A stretch of DNA of 37,856 nt from Chitinophagaceae bacterium (GCA_023251255.1 JAHEZD010000057.1:1-37856); one strand, 5' to 3'; counted from the stretch's first letter, positions 21,980 through 31,892 are shown. A program made the numbers and translations. Notes: a model not told the origin generated them from the letters alone.

Positions 21980-23380
21980 ATGAATGCAATCATTCTTTCT
22001 GCGTTATTAGGTGTGGTGATGATGTTCAGCGGCATCGTCCTTAAAAGCAAGCCTGCTATTGTTTCAACAGCATTGGCCAGCCTTGTACTTTTATTGATAG
22101 GCAACCTGCTAGAAACTTACGGTATTTTCAGCATAAGGGTAAATACCCACGACATGCTGGACTTTACCAAGTTTGGCTATTTCTTCAATACACTTGCTAT
22201 TGCCGCCACTTTATTGTATGTAATACTGAGTGGCAAGGATGTAATCAAAGTGGGCAATTATCCTGCAGATTGTTTTGCATTGATATTCTTTGTGCTTTGC
22301 GGCGTAAGCATACTTTCCTCTTTCAATAATCTATTGATGATGTTCATAGGTATAGAGATCATGTCCATACCATTGTACATACTTACCGGTGCCGATAAAA
22401 AGAACCTCAAGAGCAATGAGGCCTCCCTGAAGTATTTTCTGATGGGCGCATTCTCCACAGGTTTGATGCTGATGGGCATTGCATTGATTTATGGGGCCTC
22501 CGGTTCCTTTGGAATAGAAGCTGTTAAGCTGGCCAACGCCGTTCCCGGTGGTGCATTGCCACAGGCACCCATCTTGGATGTCATAGGCCTCATGTTTGTA
22601 TTTGCATCCTTGCTCTTCAAGGTATCTGCAGCACCCTTCCATTTCTGGACACCCGATGTTTATGATGGGGCACCCAGTGTGTTCACCTCTTTCATGAGCA
22701 CCATTGTCAAAGCTGCTGCCTTTGTTGCCTTCATCCACCTGTTCGAGAACAAGGCAACGGAGATGGGCAATATCTGGAAAATGCTCATGGTACTAACCAT
22801 TATTGCCACCCTATTGGTGGGCAATATCACAGCCGTTTTCCAGCAGAGCGTAAAACGTATGCTGGCCTATTCAAGTATTGCACAAGCTGGCTTCATGCTC
22901 TTTGCACTCTATAGCAGGAACGATATGGCCAAGGAAGGCATACTGCTTTATACAGTGGCCTACAGTGTGGCCACCGTGGGCATTTTCGCCATCCTCATCA
23001 AAATGAAGGACTATACATTCGATGGGTACAATGGCCTCGCAAAAACGCAGCCCTTATTGGCCGCTTGCAATACGGTTTTCTTACTGTCATTGGCAGGTAT
23101 CCCCTTAACAGCAGGCTTTTTTGCCAAATACTGGATGCTGGCATCCGTAGTAAAAGCAGGTGGGGCATTTGCTATTTGGTTGGTAATCATTGCAGTGCTT
23201 TTTGCTGCGGTAAGTGTATATTATTACTTCCGTGTTATACAGTCCATGTACTTCAAAGAAGGCAATGCCGAAACCACAGAAATAAGCCAGGGCTTCAAAA
23301 TTGGGTTATTGGTCATGGCGGCCATCATTCTCTATGTTGGTATCAATCCAGACGGGCTATTGCAGTGGTTTTATCTATAA
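21980..23380 (+). CDS. nuoN: NADH:quinone oxidoreductase subunit N
   Basis: A 466-residue antiporter-like proton-pumping subunit, last gene of the nuo run. Family features: FIGIEIMSIPLYILTG with the buried glutamate, LLFKVSAAPFHFWTPDVYDGAP with the key lysine, and QQSVKRMLAYSSIAQAGFML. About 14 helices. No obvious terminator follows in the 281-bp gap up to the permease gene; that gap holds nothing else I can identify. Confidence 0.97.
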   Translation: MNAIILSALLGVVMMFSGIVLKSKPAIVSTALASLVLLLIGNLLETYGIFSIRVNTHDMLDFTKFGYFFNTLAIAATLLYVILSGKDVIKVGNYPADCFALIFFVLCGVSILSSFNNLLMMFIGIEIMSIPLYILTGADKKNLKSNEASLKYFLMGAFSTGLMLMGIALIYGASGSFGIEAVKLANAVPGGALPQAPILDVIGLMFVFASLLFKVSAAPFHFWTPDVYDGAPSVFTSFMSTIVKAAAFVAFIHLFENKATEMGNIWKMLMVLTIIATLLVGNITAVFQQSVKRMLAYSSIAQAGFMLFALYSRNDMAKEGILLYTVAYSVATVGIFAILIKMKDYTFDGYNGLAKTQPLLAACNTVFLLSLAGIPLTAGFFAKYWMLASVVKAGGAFAIWLVIIAVLFAAVSVYYYFRVIQSMYFKEGNAETTEISQGFKIGLLVMAAIILYVGINPDGLLQWFYL

Positions 23381-23661
23381 CGGCAGATGGTACTGTTGTA
23401 GTTGAACAAATAAAACATAAGCCATTTTTGACGGGCATGGAACCACTTTCTCATTATTACGGAAAGGTGTTTGCGGTATGTATAAACCAATGGTGCCAAA
23501 CATTCCATCCTTCGGTCTCCCCATAGCAATTGTATGATGAGAGTATAAAGTGCCAGTAACCGGATATTTAATTGGCAACTGTTTAAAACCCTTTCCTCAC
23601 TTTCTTCATCCTTCTTGCCCAATCTCAATTATCTTTATTCAGCAGTAGCTGCATTTTATAC

Positions 23662-24936
23662 ATGAACTTCATCAATTCCTTCCTGATAGCTTTTAGAACG
23701 GTACGTGGCAACAAGCTGCGTACAGGTATAACCGTGGCCATCATTGCATTTGGCATCATGGCACTCATTGGTATCATTACCGCCATTGAAGCCATGAACC
23801 AGAGCCTCAAGGAAAGCTTTTCCTCCATGGGGGCCAATGCTTTCAGCATAAGGTTCAAGGAATCAAACATGAGGATGGGAGGAGGTGGTGATAATCTTAC
23901 AAAAGCACAGAAAGGGAAGAAGTTAAAAAAATCAACACTCAATAAAGTTATCCGTAAGGAAGATGCCGAATATTTTAAGAACAATTATACATTCCCTTCG
24001 CAGGTCAGTATCTACCTGAGAGGAGGTGGCGGAATTGACTGTACCTATGGGGACAAGAAAACCAACCCGACCACCAATATTTGGGGGGGTGATGAAAACT
24101 ATTTAACGGTAAATGGGTATTCGATCCAGGAAGGCAGGAACCTGAACAGCCTGGATGTGGAAAGTGGGAGGAACGTTTGTTTAATTGGCAGCAATACGGC
24201 CATTAAACTGTTTGGTGCTGACCATCCGGAGACCTGTATGGATAAGATCATCCGTGTATCGGGCCTGCCCTATCGGGTGATAGGCCTATTGAAACCCAAA
24301 GGGGCAAGTGGTTTCCTGCGCCAGGATGATGTGGTGGTAACTTCCTACAACAATGCCAGGAGGTTTCCCAAAGCTTCCACTTCCTATTTGATCGGTGTGA
24401 TGGTAAGCAGTGTAACCGAACTGGAAACAGCCATAGATGAAGCCACATCCGTGTTCCGTGGTGTGAGGAAACTGCAGCCAATGGATGCGGATAATTTTGT
24501 TACCGAGAAAAGCGACAAGGCCGCAGAAATGGTCATGAGCTTCCTGGGGGCAATTAGTGGAAGTGCAGGCGCCATTGGGCTGATTACCCTGATCAGCGCA
24601 GCCATTGCATTGATGAACATCATGCTGGTATCAGTGAATGAGCGGACAAGGGAAGTAGGACTGATAAAAGCCATTGGGGGAAAGAGCAGGAGCGTACGCC
24701 AGCAGTTCCTGTTTGAAAGCGTTATCATCAGTTTAATGGGTGCCTTTTTCGGCATCATACTGGGCATACTGGTGGGCAACCTGTTTGCGGTGGTACTGAA
24801 AACAGGGTTCGTGGTGCCTTGGGCATGGGTGATCCTGGGCATTGTCATCTGCTCCGTGGTTGGACTGGTTGCAGGGCTCTATCCTGCCATCAAAGCCTCA
24901 AAGTTGAACCCGATTGTAGCATTGCGCTACGAGTAG
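23662..24936 (+). CDS. MacB/FtsX-type ABC transporter permease
   Basis: A 424-residue permease: N-terminal helix at about 21-43, a periplasmic domain of the MacB type at about 44-290 (with a glycine-rich stretch MGGGGDN and a second one, RGGGG), then three C-terminal helices near 296-322, 350-375 and 385-410. The loop VNERTREVGLIKAIGG is the coupling segment that contacts the ATPase in this family, and PAIKASKLNPIVALRYE is the standard C-terminus. These proteins drive efflux or mechanotransmission of lipids, peptides or drugs. No ATPase or membrane-fusion gene is adjacent, so the partner must be encoded elsewhere. It converges with the next gene, only 8 bp between stops. Confidence 0.93.
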   Translation: MNFINSFLIAFRTVRGNKLRTGITVAIIAFGIMALIGIITAIEAMNQSLKESFSSMGANAFSIRFKESNMRMGGGGDNLTKAQKGKKLKKSTLNKVIRKEDAEYFKNNYTFPSQVSIYLRGGGGIDCTYGDKKTNPTTNIWGGDENYLTVNGYSIQEGRNLNSLDVESGRNVCLIGSNTAIKLFGADHPETCMDKIIRVSGLPYRVIGLLKPKGASGFLRQDDVVVTSYNNARRFPKASTSYLIGVMVSSVTELETAIDEATSVFRGVRKLQPMDADNFVTEKSDKAAEMVMSFLGAISGSAGAIGLITLISAAIALMNIMLVSVNERTREVGLIKAIGGKSRSVRQQFLFESVIISLMGAFFGIILGILVGNLFAVVLKTGFVVPWAWVILGIVICSVVGLVAGLYPAIKASKLNPIVALRYE

Positions 24937-24944
24937 GGGGCAGT

Positions 24945-25664
24945 CTATTTACCTTCCCGTTTAAAATAGATTTTCAACTGTTCGTTGATATAGTATTCAA
25001 GGTCCTCCTCCTTCGTATGCTTCCTCAACCATTTATAGTCGGGCCTTTGCGCCTGCATGAAATTGATGAGCGAATCGCCCCTTAGCGTAGTGTACCTGCT
25101 AACAAGCTGTGCAGGGAACCGGTAGTTGATGTACTGCTCCTTTTCCATCTCATCAAAAAGGTCAAAAGCCTTGCGTTTCTGCTTCTCCCGTTTGCTGAAA
25201 CGGTCAATGCTGATGCCCAGGCCAGCACCGCTATTGGCTGTGGAAAAAGTGGGCAGCTTATTGGCACCCACATCCTGCAGGAAGATCCGCCTCCTTTCTG
25301 TACTGTCAAACATATAACGGTTGGCAATGGCCGTTACCGTAACACCTTGCAGGTTCCTGGCAATGGGCTTCAAATAAACAAACAGGGTATCCTGTTGCAA
25401 TAGCTCATTGGTCAAGGTAAGCGTATCAAAATAGTGGTTCACGGAAGCTATGGCCAGCAGGTTGTTACCGGTTATATCAATGCTGAACTTCCCGCTGGTA
25501 CTGCTCATGCTATTGGTGCCCTTGTTCAGGTTCATGATGCTGGCAAGTTCTATCGGTTCCTTGCTGATACTGTCCCTAATATAGCCCCAGACCTTTTTCT
25601 TTTGACCAAAGGAAGACAGAGTTGCCAGCAGCAATAGAATAAGTAGCGAGTGCGAGTGTTTCAT
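24945..25664 (-). CDS. exported CarboxypepD_reg-like domain protein
   Basis: A 239-residue protein with a signal peptide (hydrophobic 7-19, cleavage near F-G20). Residues about 25-100 resemble the carboxypeptidase regulatory-like beta-sandwich: VWGYIRDSISKEPIELASI...STSGKFSIDI. This domain is common at the N-terminus of TonB-dependent receptors, but here no receptor follows. The C-terminal half is charged and unassigned. Predicted periplasmic or surface protein of unknown role. Confidence 0.82.
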   Translation of the reverse strand: MKHSHSLLILLLLATLSSFGQKKKVWGYIRDSISKEPIELASIMNLNKGTNSMSSTSGKFSIDITGNNLLAIASVNHYFDTLTLTNELLQQDTLFVYLKPIARNLQGVTVTAIANRYMFDSTERRRIFLQDVGANKLPTFSTANSGAGLGISIDRFSKREKQKRKAFDLFDEMEKEQYINYRFPAQLVSRYTTLRGDSLINFMQAQRPDYKWLRKHTKEEDLEYYINEQLKIYFKREGK

Positions 25665-25783
25665 GGAAATATATTAGGCATTAAAAATAAGCACTGCAGC
25701 CATTGCAGCCCTGTTATAATTTCTATGCAAAAGCAGTACAAAGACCAAGCCGTTAAGGTAATGGCCGGGCAACCATCAACAAA

Positions 25784-25811
25784 AATCCCGGTGGAGCTTT
25801 CCACCGGGATT
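25784..25811 (-). terminator. intrinsic terminator after the metalloprotease gene
   Basis: A perfect 12-bp stem, AATCCCGGTGGA (25784-25795) and TCCACCGGGATT (25800-25811), with a 4-base loop. On the minus strand it is followed by a T-run (25781-25785 is AAAAA on plus). It lies 21 bp past the stop of the minus-strand metalloprotease gene. Confidence 0.9.
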
Positions 25812-25832
25812 ATCTATAAAGCAATCAACTGA

Positions 25833-28373
25833 TTATTTTGCTTCAAAAACCTTCCTGATCCTATCTGCCACATCCTGCAAATGGTATTTCGTAAGCTTGT
25901 CTGTTGAAGTAGCTGCTGCTGCATTCACTTCAGCCTGCAAGGCTTTCAATTGCCCCTTTGCTTCGGAGGATATATCCGTGTTCTTGTAGCTTGGGGTGCT
26001 GATTGTGAACCCTGGAGCTATGGTGATGGAAGTGGGAGCAGCAGGGAATGCAAGGTCAATCAATTTTTCTACATGGGCCTTTTGCAGGTTCCTCCTGTAA
26101 ACATCAATTGGTTTCTTGGCTACCAGTTCGCTCCATACAGCCTTCTTGGTATCTTCCATCAACTCATCAAATTGGTACACATTGGTAGCACCAAAACGGT
26201 TGGCACTGGCAATCATCCTGTTCAACCTGCTACCGTCCAATAAATTGTTCAGCACATTTGTTTGAACTGTTTGCACCCTTTCAGCACTGATCGGGTTGGT
26301 GGTTTTGTTAAGGATGTTCTTGTCCAGCAGCCACATAGGCGTAGTGAACAGTTGCGCATTCAAAAATGCCAACGCCTCTTTCTGCGTAGCTTTAGGAACT
26401 GCTTCATACATATCAGCGGATTCCGTATTGCTCTTGTAGGTTTCGTACACACCGCCCACATTCCTCAATACATGGTTCATGTAACGGTTGAACTGTCCAA
26501 CCAATTGGCCATACACTTCACCAAGGTTATCATAATCCTCACCCTCTTCCTTTGTCCACTCCGGCAGGCCAGCAAGTACACGTTTCAGGTTCTTGATACC
26601 GTATTCACTAGCTTTCATGGCATTGTCGCCAAGGTCTTCGCTTTGTGCCCTGGGATCCGCACTGTTGCCAAGTTCATAGGTACCGAACCAGCGGCGCGGG
26701 TTTTCAGCAAGTGCCTTGATGATCATCTTGTCGCTATTGATTTTCTGCTCAGCCTCATCCTTACCGGCAATATAACCATAGCCCCACTGAATGGCCCATT
26801 CGTCATAATCGCCAATACGGGGGAACATGCCCTTTTCAGAGACATTGTCTTCCGGCTGTGCCACGTAGTTAAAGCGGGCATAATCCATAATGGATGCAGT
26901 ATGGCCGTTCGCTTCCACCCAGGCCTTGTCCCTCAATTTTTCCACAGGCGTCTTGCTGCTGCTGCCCATATTGTGCAGTAGCCCCAATGTATGGCCCACT
27001 TCATGCGATGATACAAAGCGGATCAACTGCCCCATTAAATCATCATCAAACTTCATTTTCCTTGCACGAGGGTTGATAGCTGCAGTTTGGATCATGAACC
27101 AGTCATGCACCAATTTCATCACGTTATGGTACCAGCCAATATGGCTTTCCAGAATTTCGCCACTGCGTGGATCGTGCACGTTGGGCCCATAAGCATTCTC
27201 AATATCAGAAGCAAAGTAGCGCAGCACGGAGTAGCGCGCATCTTCCATGCTCATGGTGGTATCGTTTTCGGGCCAGTCCTTGGCCATGATCGCATTCTTG
27301 AAACCAGCTTTCTCAAAAGCCTTCTGCCAATCGTTTACACCAGCAATCAAATAGGTTCTCCATTTGCGTGGGGTAGCAGGGTCTATATAATAAACAATGG
27401 GCTTAACCGGCTCCACCAGTTCGCCACGTTTCCATTTGTCCATGTCACCAGCCTTGGGTTCAAGCCTCCAATGCACGGCAAAGTTCTTGTCCTCCACACG
27501 TTGCTGTGCATCGCTAAACTGTACAAAGTTGTCCGGGAAGAAGCCCACCCTCTTGTCCCAATGCCTCTGCTGCATGGGCTTCTTGGGCAGAATGATAAAA
27601 GAAGTGTTCATTTCGAGGGTAACCGCACCAGCATCGTTAGCAGCAGGGAAGCTTGCACCGCCACCACCAAATCCGCCCATTGAAGGAGCGGTAATAAAGG
27701 TCTTCACCGTTTTTACTTCCGTATTGATCGGGTAGGTATTGATGCTCTGTACATAGCTCCTGTCGCTTGCAAGCATGCTCAGACTAAGCCTCCTTTTAAC
27801 GTTCGGGTTAATGCTCACGATTTGATTGTCACCCTTGAAGAAATCGCTTACGTCTATAATGGTGCTGGTAGAATCCTTGCCAAATGCCTTGATATCAAAT
27901 GCAGAAGCAATGGCATTCAAATAGGAATTGTTTACAGCTTTGTAGATTTCCTCGGTACTATCGGCCACACTGATCAGGGTAACCGTGCGGATGAAGATAT
28001 TGTTGCTGGGGCCCTTCTCAAATTTCAGCGTTTGTTGGTTGGCCATTTCGCCACCATAAATGCCTGCACCGCCAGGTACTTTACTGAACCTTGTAATGGC
28101 CATTATTTCCTGGCCAAGCAATGAATCGGGGATCTCAAAATAGAACTTGTCTTCTACCTTGTGTACGGTGAACAGGCCTTTTTTGGATACGGCCTTGTCT
28201 GTGATCACCTCCTTATAAGGTTTTGGTCCGGGCTTGGCAGCAGCTCCAGCGCTGGGCAAACCTGTAGGTGCCGCTCCACCCGGGGTAGCAGGTGCGGTAG
28301 GCGTTCCAGGCCTTGTCTGGGATAAAGCTGCAGTACTTGCTACAAGGGCAACAGCTACAAAAAATCGTTTCAT
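25833..28373 (-). CDS. secreted zinc metalloprotease (DUF5117/DUF5118-type)
   Basis: An 846-residue exported protein: signal peptide at 1-18 (FVAVALVASTAALSQ), then a Pro/Gly/Ala-rich low-complexity segment to about residue 50, an N-terminal region with long beta strands matching the DUF5118/DUF5117 layout, and a metzincin-like catalytic region. The zinc motif is H457-E-V-G-H461-T-L-G464-L-L-H467, with Glu458 as catalytic base, and a Met-turn-like SIMDYARF follows. A C-terminal domain of about 300 residues follows. It presumably degrades peptides or proteins in the periplasm or outside the cell; substrate unknown. Single-gene unit with its own terminator, divergent from exbB. Confidence 0.92.
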   Translation of the reverse strand: MKRFFVAVALVASTAALSQTRPGTPTAPATPGGAAPTGLPSAGAAAKPGPKPYKEVITDKAVSKKGLFTVHKVEDKFYFEIPDSLLGQEIMAITRFSKVPGGAGIYGGEMANQQTLKFEKGPSNNIFIRTVTLISVADSTEEIYKAVNNSYLNAIASAFDIKAFGKDSTSTIIDVSDFFKGDNQIVSINPNVKRRLSLSMLASDRSYVQSINTYPINTEVKTVKTFITAPSMGGFGGGGASFPAANDAGAVTLEMNTSFIILPKKPMQQRHWDKRVGFFPDNFVQFSDAQQRVEDKNFAVHWRLEPKAGDMDKWKRGELVEPVKPIVYYIDPATPRKWRTYLIAGVNDWQKAFEKAGFKNAIMAKDWPENDTTMSMEDARYSVLRYFASDIENAYGPNVHDPRSGEILESHIGWYHNVMKLVHDWFMIQTAAINPRARKMKFDDDLMGQLIRFVSSHEVGHTLGLLHNMGSSSKTPVEKLRDKAWVEANGHTASIMDYARFNYVAQPEDNVSEKGMFPRIGDYDEWAIQWGYGYIAGKDEAEQKINSDKMIIKALAENPRRWFGTYELGNSADPRAQSEDLGDNAMKASEYGIKNLKRVLAGLPEWTKEEGEDYDNLGEVYGQLVGQFNRYMNHVLRNVGGVYETYKSNTESADMYEAVPKATQKEALAFLNAQLFTTPMWLLDKNILNKTTNPISAERVQTVQTNVLNNLLDGSRLNRMIASANRFGATNVYQFDELMEDTKKAVWSELVAKKPIDVYRRNLQKAHVEKLIDLAFPAAPTSITIAPGFTISTPSYKNTDISSEAKGQLKALQAEVNAAAATSTDKLTKYHLQDVADRIRKVFEAK

Positions 28374-28739
28374 AAGCGTTTATAAAATTGTTAAGAATAA
28401 GGTTTAAAGATAAGGGGCCACACTATTAACTGGGCATTTTCATCTATTAATTACATCAGCGGCTGAATGCGCCGTGTGAACTGCCAGTTATTTTTTTTTG
28501 AACGGGTAAAAGGTATTGTATTTGATATTATCTTACGCCCTCTTAATTGGTTATATACACGTGCTGCCAATACAAAAAAGTCTTTTCCGGTTTGCTGCAT
28601 TAAATAAAATAGCTAATTTGTAAGCCCTTTTAAAAACAATGATATAAGTTTCATTTATTCAAAACATTTTTCTGTACAATTGCCAATCGAAAAGTTTACA
28701 ATAACAACTGTAATTTTAAAACTAAAAATCAATTGAATC
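28374..28739. other. 366-bp intergenic region between divergent genes
   Basis: AT-rich, with no open frame of interest and no periodic repeat units. It must hold the promoters of the metalloprotease gene (minus) and exbB (plus). A weak candidate for plus is TTTG at 28497-28500 with TGTATTTG at 28517-28524 (one mismatch from TAnnTTTG, short spacing); I do not rely on it. Confidence 0.5.
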
Positions 28740-29600
28740 ATGGCTGACATTAAACCAACTGCAACTGTAGCAAAACCAAGCACTTCAGTTCAACCGAAGA
28801 AAACTAGCAATTCCATTGCATGGATTGCACCATTAGCATGTATTATTTTAGGGTATATTATTTGGCGTTTTCTAATAGGCAGTCCAAGTAATTTCACTAA
28901 AGGGAAGGAAAACGGTGGTTTTTGGCCTGATCGCGAAGGTCCAATTGGCGGTGTAGCCAGGATGTACTTGGGAGGTATCATTGTACCGATCCTGATTGGT
29001 TGCTTCCTAACTGTATTGACTTTTGTGATTGAAAGGTTGTTGACCGTAGCAAAAGCTTCCGGTACCGGAAACATTGCAGAATTCATCCGCAAGGTACAGT
29101 TCAACCTGGCCAATAAGGATGTGGACAAGGCTTTGGCTGAGTGCGACAAACAAAAAGGTGCTGTGGGCAATGTAATGAAAGGTGGCCTGCGCAAATACAA
29201 GGAAATGATTACCAACACAGAATTGTCAACCGAACAAAAAGTATTGAATATCCAAAAAGAGGTAGAAGAAGCAACTGCTTTGGAACTGCCCATGTTGGAA
29301 AAGAACCTCGTGTTCCTGTCAACAATCGCATCAGTAGCTACCTTGTTAGGTTTGTTGGGTACCGTATTGGGTATGATCAAATCCTTCTCTGCCTTGGGTG
29401 ACAGCGGTGGCGGCGAAGCTGCACAGAAGTTGTCTCAAGGTATCTCCGAAGCCCTGTACAATACAGCACTAGGTATCGGTACCTCAGCTATTTCCATCAT
29501 CATGTACAACGTGTTCACCACAAAGATTGATGCCATTACTTACGGTATCGATGAGTCAGGTTTCACCTTAACACAAAGTTTTGCTTCCAACTACAGATAA
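28740..29600 (+). CDS. exbB: ExbB/TolQ/MotA-family proton channel protein
   Basis: A 286-residue inner-membrane protein that forms the pentameric stator of the TonB energising motor. It has an extra N-terminal helix at about 27-46, then helices at about 76-100, 190-214 and 242-260. The ExbB core is visible in LEKNLVFLSTIASVATLLGLLGTVLGMI, split here between residues 187 and 213, and GISEALYNTALGIGTSAISI. First gene of exbB-exbD-exbD-tonB; 60 bp ahead of the first exbD. Confidence 0.95.
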   Translation: MADIKPTATVAKPSTSVQPKKTSNSIAWIAPLACIILGYIIWRFLIGSPSNFTKGKENGGFWPDREGPIGGVARMYLGGIIVPILIGCFLTVLTFVIERLLTVAKASGTGNIAEFIRKVQFNLANKDVDKALAECDKQKGAVGNVMKGGLRKYKEMITNTELSTEQKVLNIQKEVEEATALELPMLEKNLVFLSTIASVATLLGLLGTVLGMIKSFSALGDSGGGEAAQKLSQGISEALYNTALGIGTSAISIIMYNVFTTKIDAITYGIDESGFTLTQSFASNYR

Positions 29601-29660
29601 CCTTTGTGGAAAACAAGCATGACTGAATCTCATTGTGTAAGAAACATAAAATAAACAATA

Positions 29661-30311
29661 ATGGCAAGACCTAAGATACCGCGGAAGAGTACATCGATTG
29701 ATATGACGGCGATGTGTGATGTGGCCTTCCTCCTATTGTCATTCTTTATCCTAACAACAAAGTTCAAGGCAGATGAAGCTGTTGAAGTTTCGCCGCCAAG
29801 TTCCGTTGCCTCAAAAGTGGCACCGGACAAGGATGTTGTTCTGATAAGCATCGATAAGGACGGAAAGGTTTTCATATCTATGGACGATAAGTCTCAAATG
29901 GAATATTTGGCCAATAGCCTCAACAATACCAAGAATTTGGGTATTGATGCCAAGGCCTTTGCAAAATTGGATTTTATAGGGGCCCCATTTAGTGCGCTTG
30001 CAAAAGCAGCTACCTTACCAAAGGAACAGCAAACAGACAAGTTCCTGCCCGGCATTCCTACCGATACCACCAAAGGGGCCAATGAACTGGTTGAGTGGAT
30101 GAAAATAATAAAGGATGCCTATTCAGGTAAGAAAATGAACCTTCTGTTGAAAGGCGACAATGTATCAAAATACCCCTCGTTCCAAGGCGTGATTGCAGCC
30201 TTCAAGAAAAACGATTTCTTGAAGTTCCAAATGGTAACCAATCCGGAGTCCATACCAAATGGTACGGATTTGTGGAAGGAAAGCCAAAAGGGTGCAGTAG
30301 CAAAAGAATAG
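29661..30311 (+). CDS. exbD: ExbD-family biopolymer transport protein, first copy
   Basis: A 216-residue protein with a short cytoplasmic N-terminus, one membrane helix at about 20-34 and a periplasmic domain. The proton-carrying aspartate is Asp20 in SIDMTAMCDVAFLLLSFF. Longer than the E. coli protein (141 aa) but usual for Bacteroidota. It differs from the next ExbD (both 216 aa); two dissimilar copies per operon suggest a heterodimer inside the ExbB ring. Confidence 0.93.
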   Translation: MARPKIPRKSTSIDMTAMCDVAFLLLSFFILTTKFKADEAVEVSPPSSVASKVAPDKDVVLISIDKDGKVFISMDDKSQMEYLANSLNNTKNLGIDAKAFAKLDFIGAPFSALAKAATLPKEQQTDKFLPGIPTDTTKGANELVEWMKIIKDAYSGKKMNLLLKGDNVSKYPSFQGVIAAFKKNDFLKFQMVTNPESIPNGTDLWKESQKGAVAKE

Positions 30312-30355
30312 GATCGGGAGTATGACATTTATTAACAACTAAAAAATTATACGTT

Positions 30356-31006
30356 ATGGCAGAAATGGATACCTCGGGCGGTGGCGGCCATAAGAAAGGT
30401 TCGGGCGTTAAAAAGGCCAAGAAACTTTCTACAAGGGTTGACCTTACCCCAATGGTGGATCTTGGTTTCTTGCTGATTACCTTCTTCATCTTTACAACCA
30501 CAATGAGTCAGCCTACGGCTTTCAAATTGAACTTGCCAAAAGATGTGGACAGACCAGAAGACCAAACCAAGACCAAAGAATCCGGTACCATCACTTTCCT
30601 GCTGGGGAAGGATAACCATGTATTCTATTATGAAGGGCAGTTAAAAGTGGATGCCACTGGAAACAACTTCAAGTCAGCCTCCTTTAATGGGGAGAACAGC
30701 ATCAGGGACCTCTTGATCAAGAAGAAAAAGGAAGTGATTGCTGGGCATGTGCATGATTCAAATTGTGAGAAAATCAGGGCAGATTTTGCGGCTGCGCATC
30801 CCACGGCTAGCCCTGCTGATGTGGCCAATTCTTGTTTGGACAGGGACTTGGTAGTGGTCATCAAACCAAACGAAGAAAGCACCTACAAGAATGTCGTGGA
30901 TGTATTGGATGAAATGGCCATCAATGTAATTAGCCGCTATGCGCTGGTTGATATTACCAAGGATGAAAATTCGCTCATCAAATTAACCGAAGCTCAAGCA
31001 AAATAA
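30356..31006 (+). CDS. exbD: ExbD-family biopolymer transport protein, second copy
   Basis: A 216-residue ExbD paralogue with a Gly/Lys-rich N-terminus (SGGGGHKKGSGVKKAKK), membrane helix at about 35-50 and key Asp35 in RVDLTPMVDLGFLLITFF. The periplasmic part contains two cysteines (CEKIRAD, NSCLDRD) that could form a disulfide. 44 bp after the first exbD and 61 bp before tonB. Confidence 0.93.
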   Translation: MAEMDTSGGGGHKKGSGVKKAKKLSTRVDLTPMVDLGFLLITFFIFTTTMSQPTAFKLNLPKDVDRPEDQTKTKESGTITFLLGKDNHVFYYEGQLKVDATGNNFKSASFNGENSIRDLLIKKKKEVIAGHVHDSNCEKIRADFAAAHPTASPADVANSCLDRDLVVVIKPNEESTYKNVVDVLDEMAINVISRYALVDITKDENSLIKLTEAQAK

Positions 31007-31067
31007 AGTGCGGCACCCCTTGTGCAATAGCATCTGGCACTGCATCTTATTAAAAAATAACTGAATC

Positions 31068-31892
31068 ATGGAAACAAATAAAATTTTATCCGCCGACATC
31101 CTCGATATCATATTCGAGGGAAGGAACAAGGAGTATGGTGCATACGAGTTACGTAAAACGTACATGAAGCGTATCACCATTGCACTGGTTGGCACCATTG
31201 CCATTTGCATCCTGTTGTTCCTTGCTTCCTTGGCCACTTCGGGCAAGAAGAAAGTAGCACAGGTAATGGTGGCAGATGCTTCATTGGAAAACATGAAGCA
31301 GGAAGAGAAAAAGCCAGAACCACCGCCACCACCACCACCACCAAAGACCGAACCACCAAAAGTGGAGGTTACCAAGTTCACCCCTCCAAAAATTGTGAAG
31401 GATGAAGAAGTAAAGGAACCACCACCAGTACAGGAAAAACTGGAGGACACCAAGATTGGTACAGTGGATGTAAAAGGTGCAAAGGACGAAGGTATCGTGG
31501 CCCCAGTAGTGGAGCAAACTGGTACAGGTAAGGTAGAAGCTCCTAAAGAAGAAGAGGATTACAACAAGGTATTTACCGTGGTACAGATACCTGCGGAATA
31601 CCCAGGTGGTTTGGCCGCTTGGAACAAATACCTGGAGCGTAACCTGAACAGCAATGTGCCAGTAGACAATGGCGCACCAGCAGCTAGGTACACCGTGGTA
31701 CTTTCCTTCATCGTGGACAAGAACGGTAATATCAGCGATATCAATGCTGAAAACGATCCGGGCTATGGCACAAAAGAAGAAGCCATCCGCGTACTGAAGA
31801 AAGGCGGCGGTTGGAAACCAGCCGTACAAAATGGTAGGAACGTAATCTATCGCCACAGGCAGAGCATTACCTTCCAAGTGTCAGACGAGTAA
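31068..31892 (+). CDS. tonB: TonB energy transducer
   Basis: A 274-residue TonB protein: N-terminal motif DIIFEGRNKEYGAYELRK, membrane helix at about 36-56, a linker with a poly-proline run (PEPPPPPPPPKTEPPK at about 87-102) and further Pro/Lys/Glu repeats, and a C-terminal TonB domain (about 185-272) with YPGGLAAWNKYLERNL and VDKNGNISD. It couples the ExbB/ExbD motor encoded just upstream to outer-membrane receptors. Its N-terminal 35 residues are close to those of the TonB-like protein at 4312, suggesting that both use the same motor type. Followed by a terminator. Confidence 0.94.
   Translation: METNKILSADILDIIFEGRNKEYGAYELRKTYMKRITIALVGTIAICILLFLASLATSGKKKVAQVMVADASLENMKQEEKKPEPPPPPPPPKTEPPKVEVTKFTPPKIVKDEEVKEPPPVQEKLEDTKIGTVDVKGAKDEGIVAPVVEQTGTGKVEAPKEEEDYNKVFTVVQIPAEYPGGLAAWNKYLERNLNSNVPVDNGAPAARYTVVLSFIVDKNGNISDINAENDPGYGTKEEAIRVLKKGGGWKPAVQNGRNVIYRHRQSITFQVSDE

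Noticed and set aside
23065-23526. 153-codon plus-strand frame overlapping nuoN
   Set aside because: Out-of-frame shadow of nuoN; cysteine- and arginine-rich with no domain.
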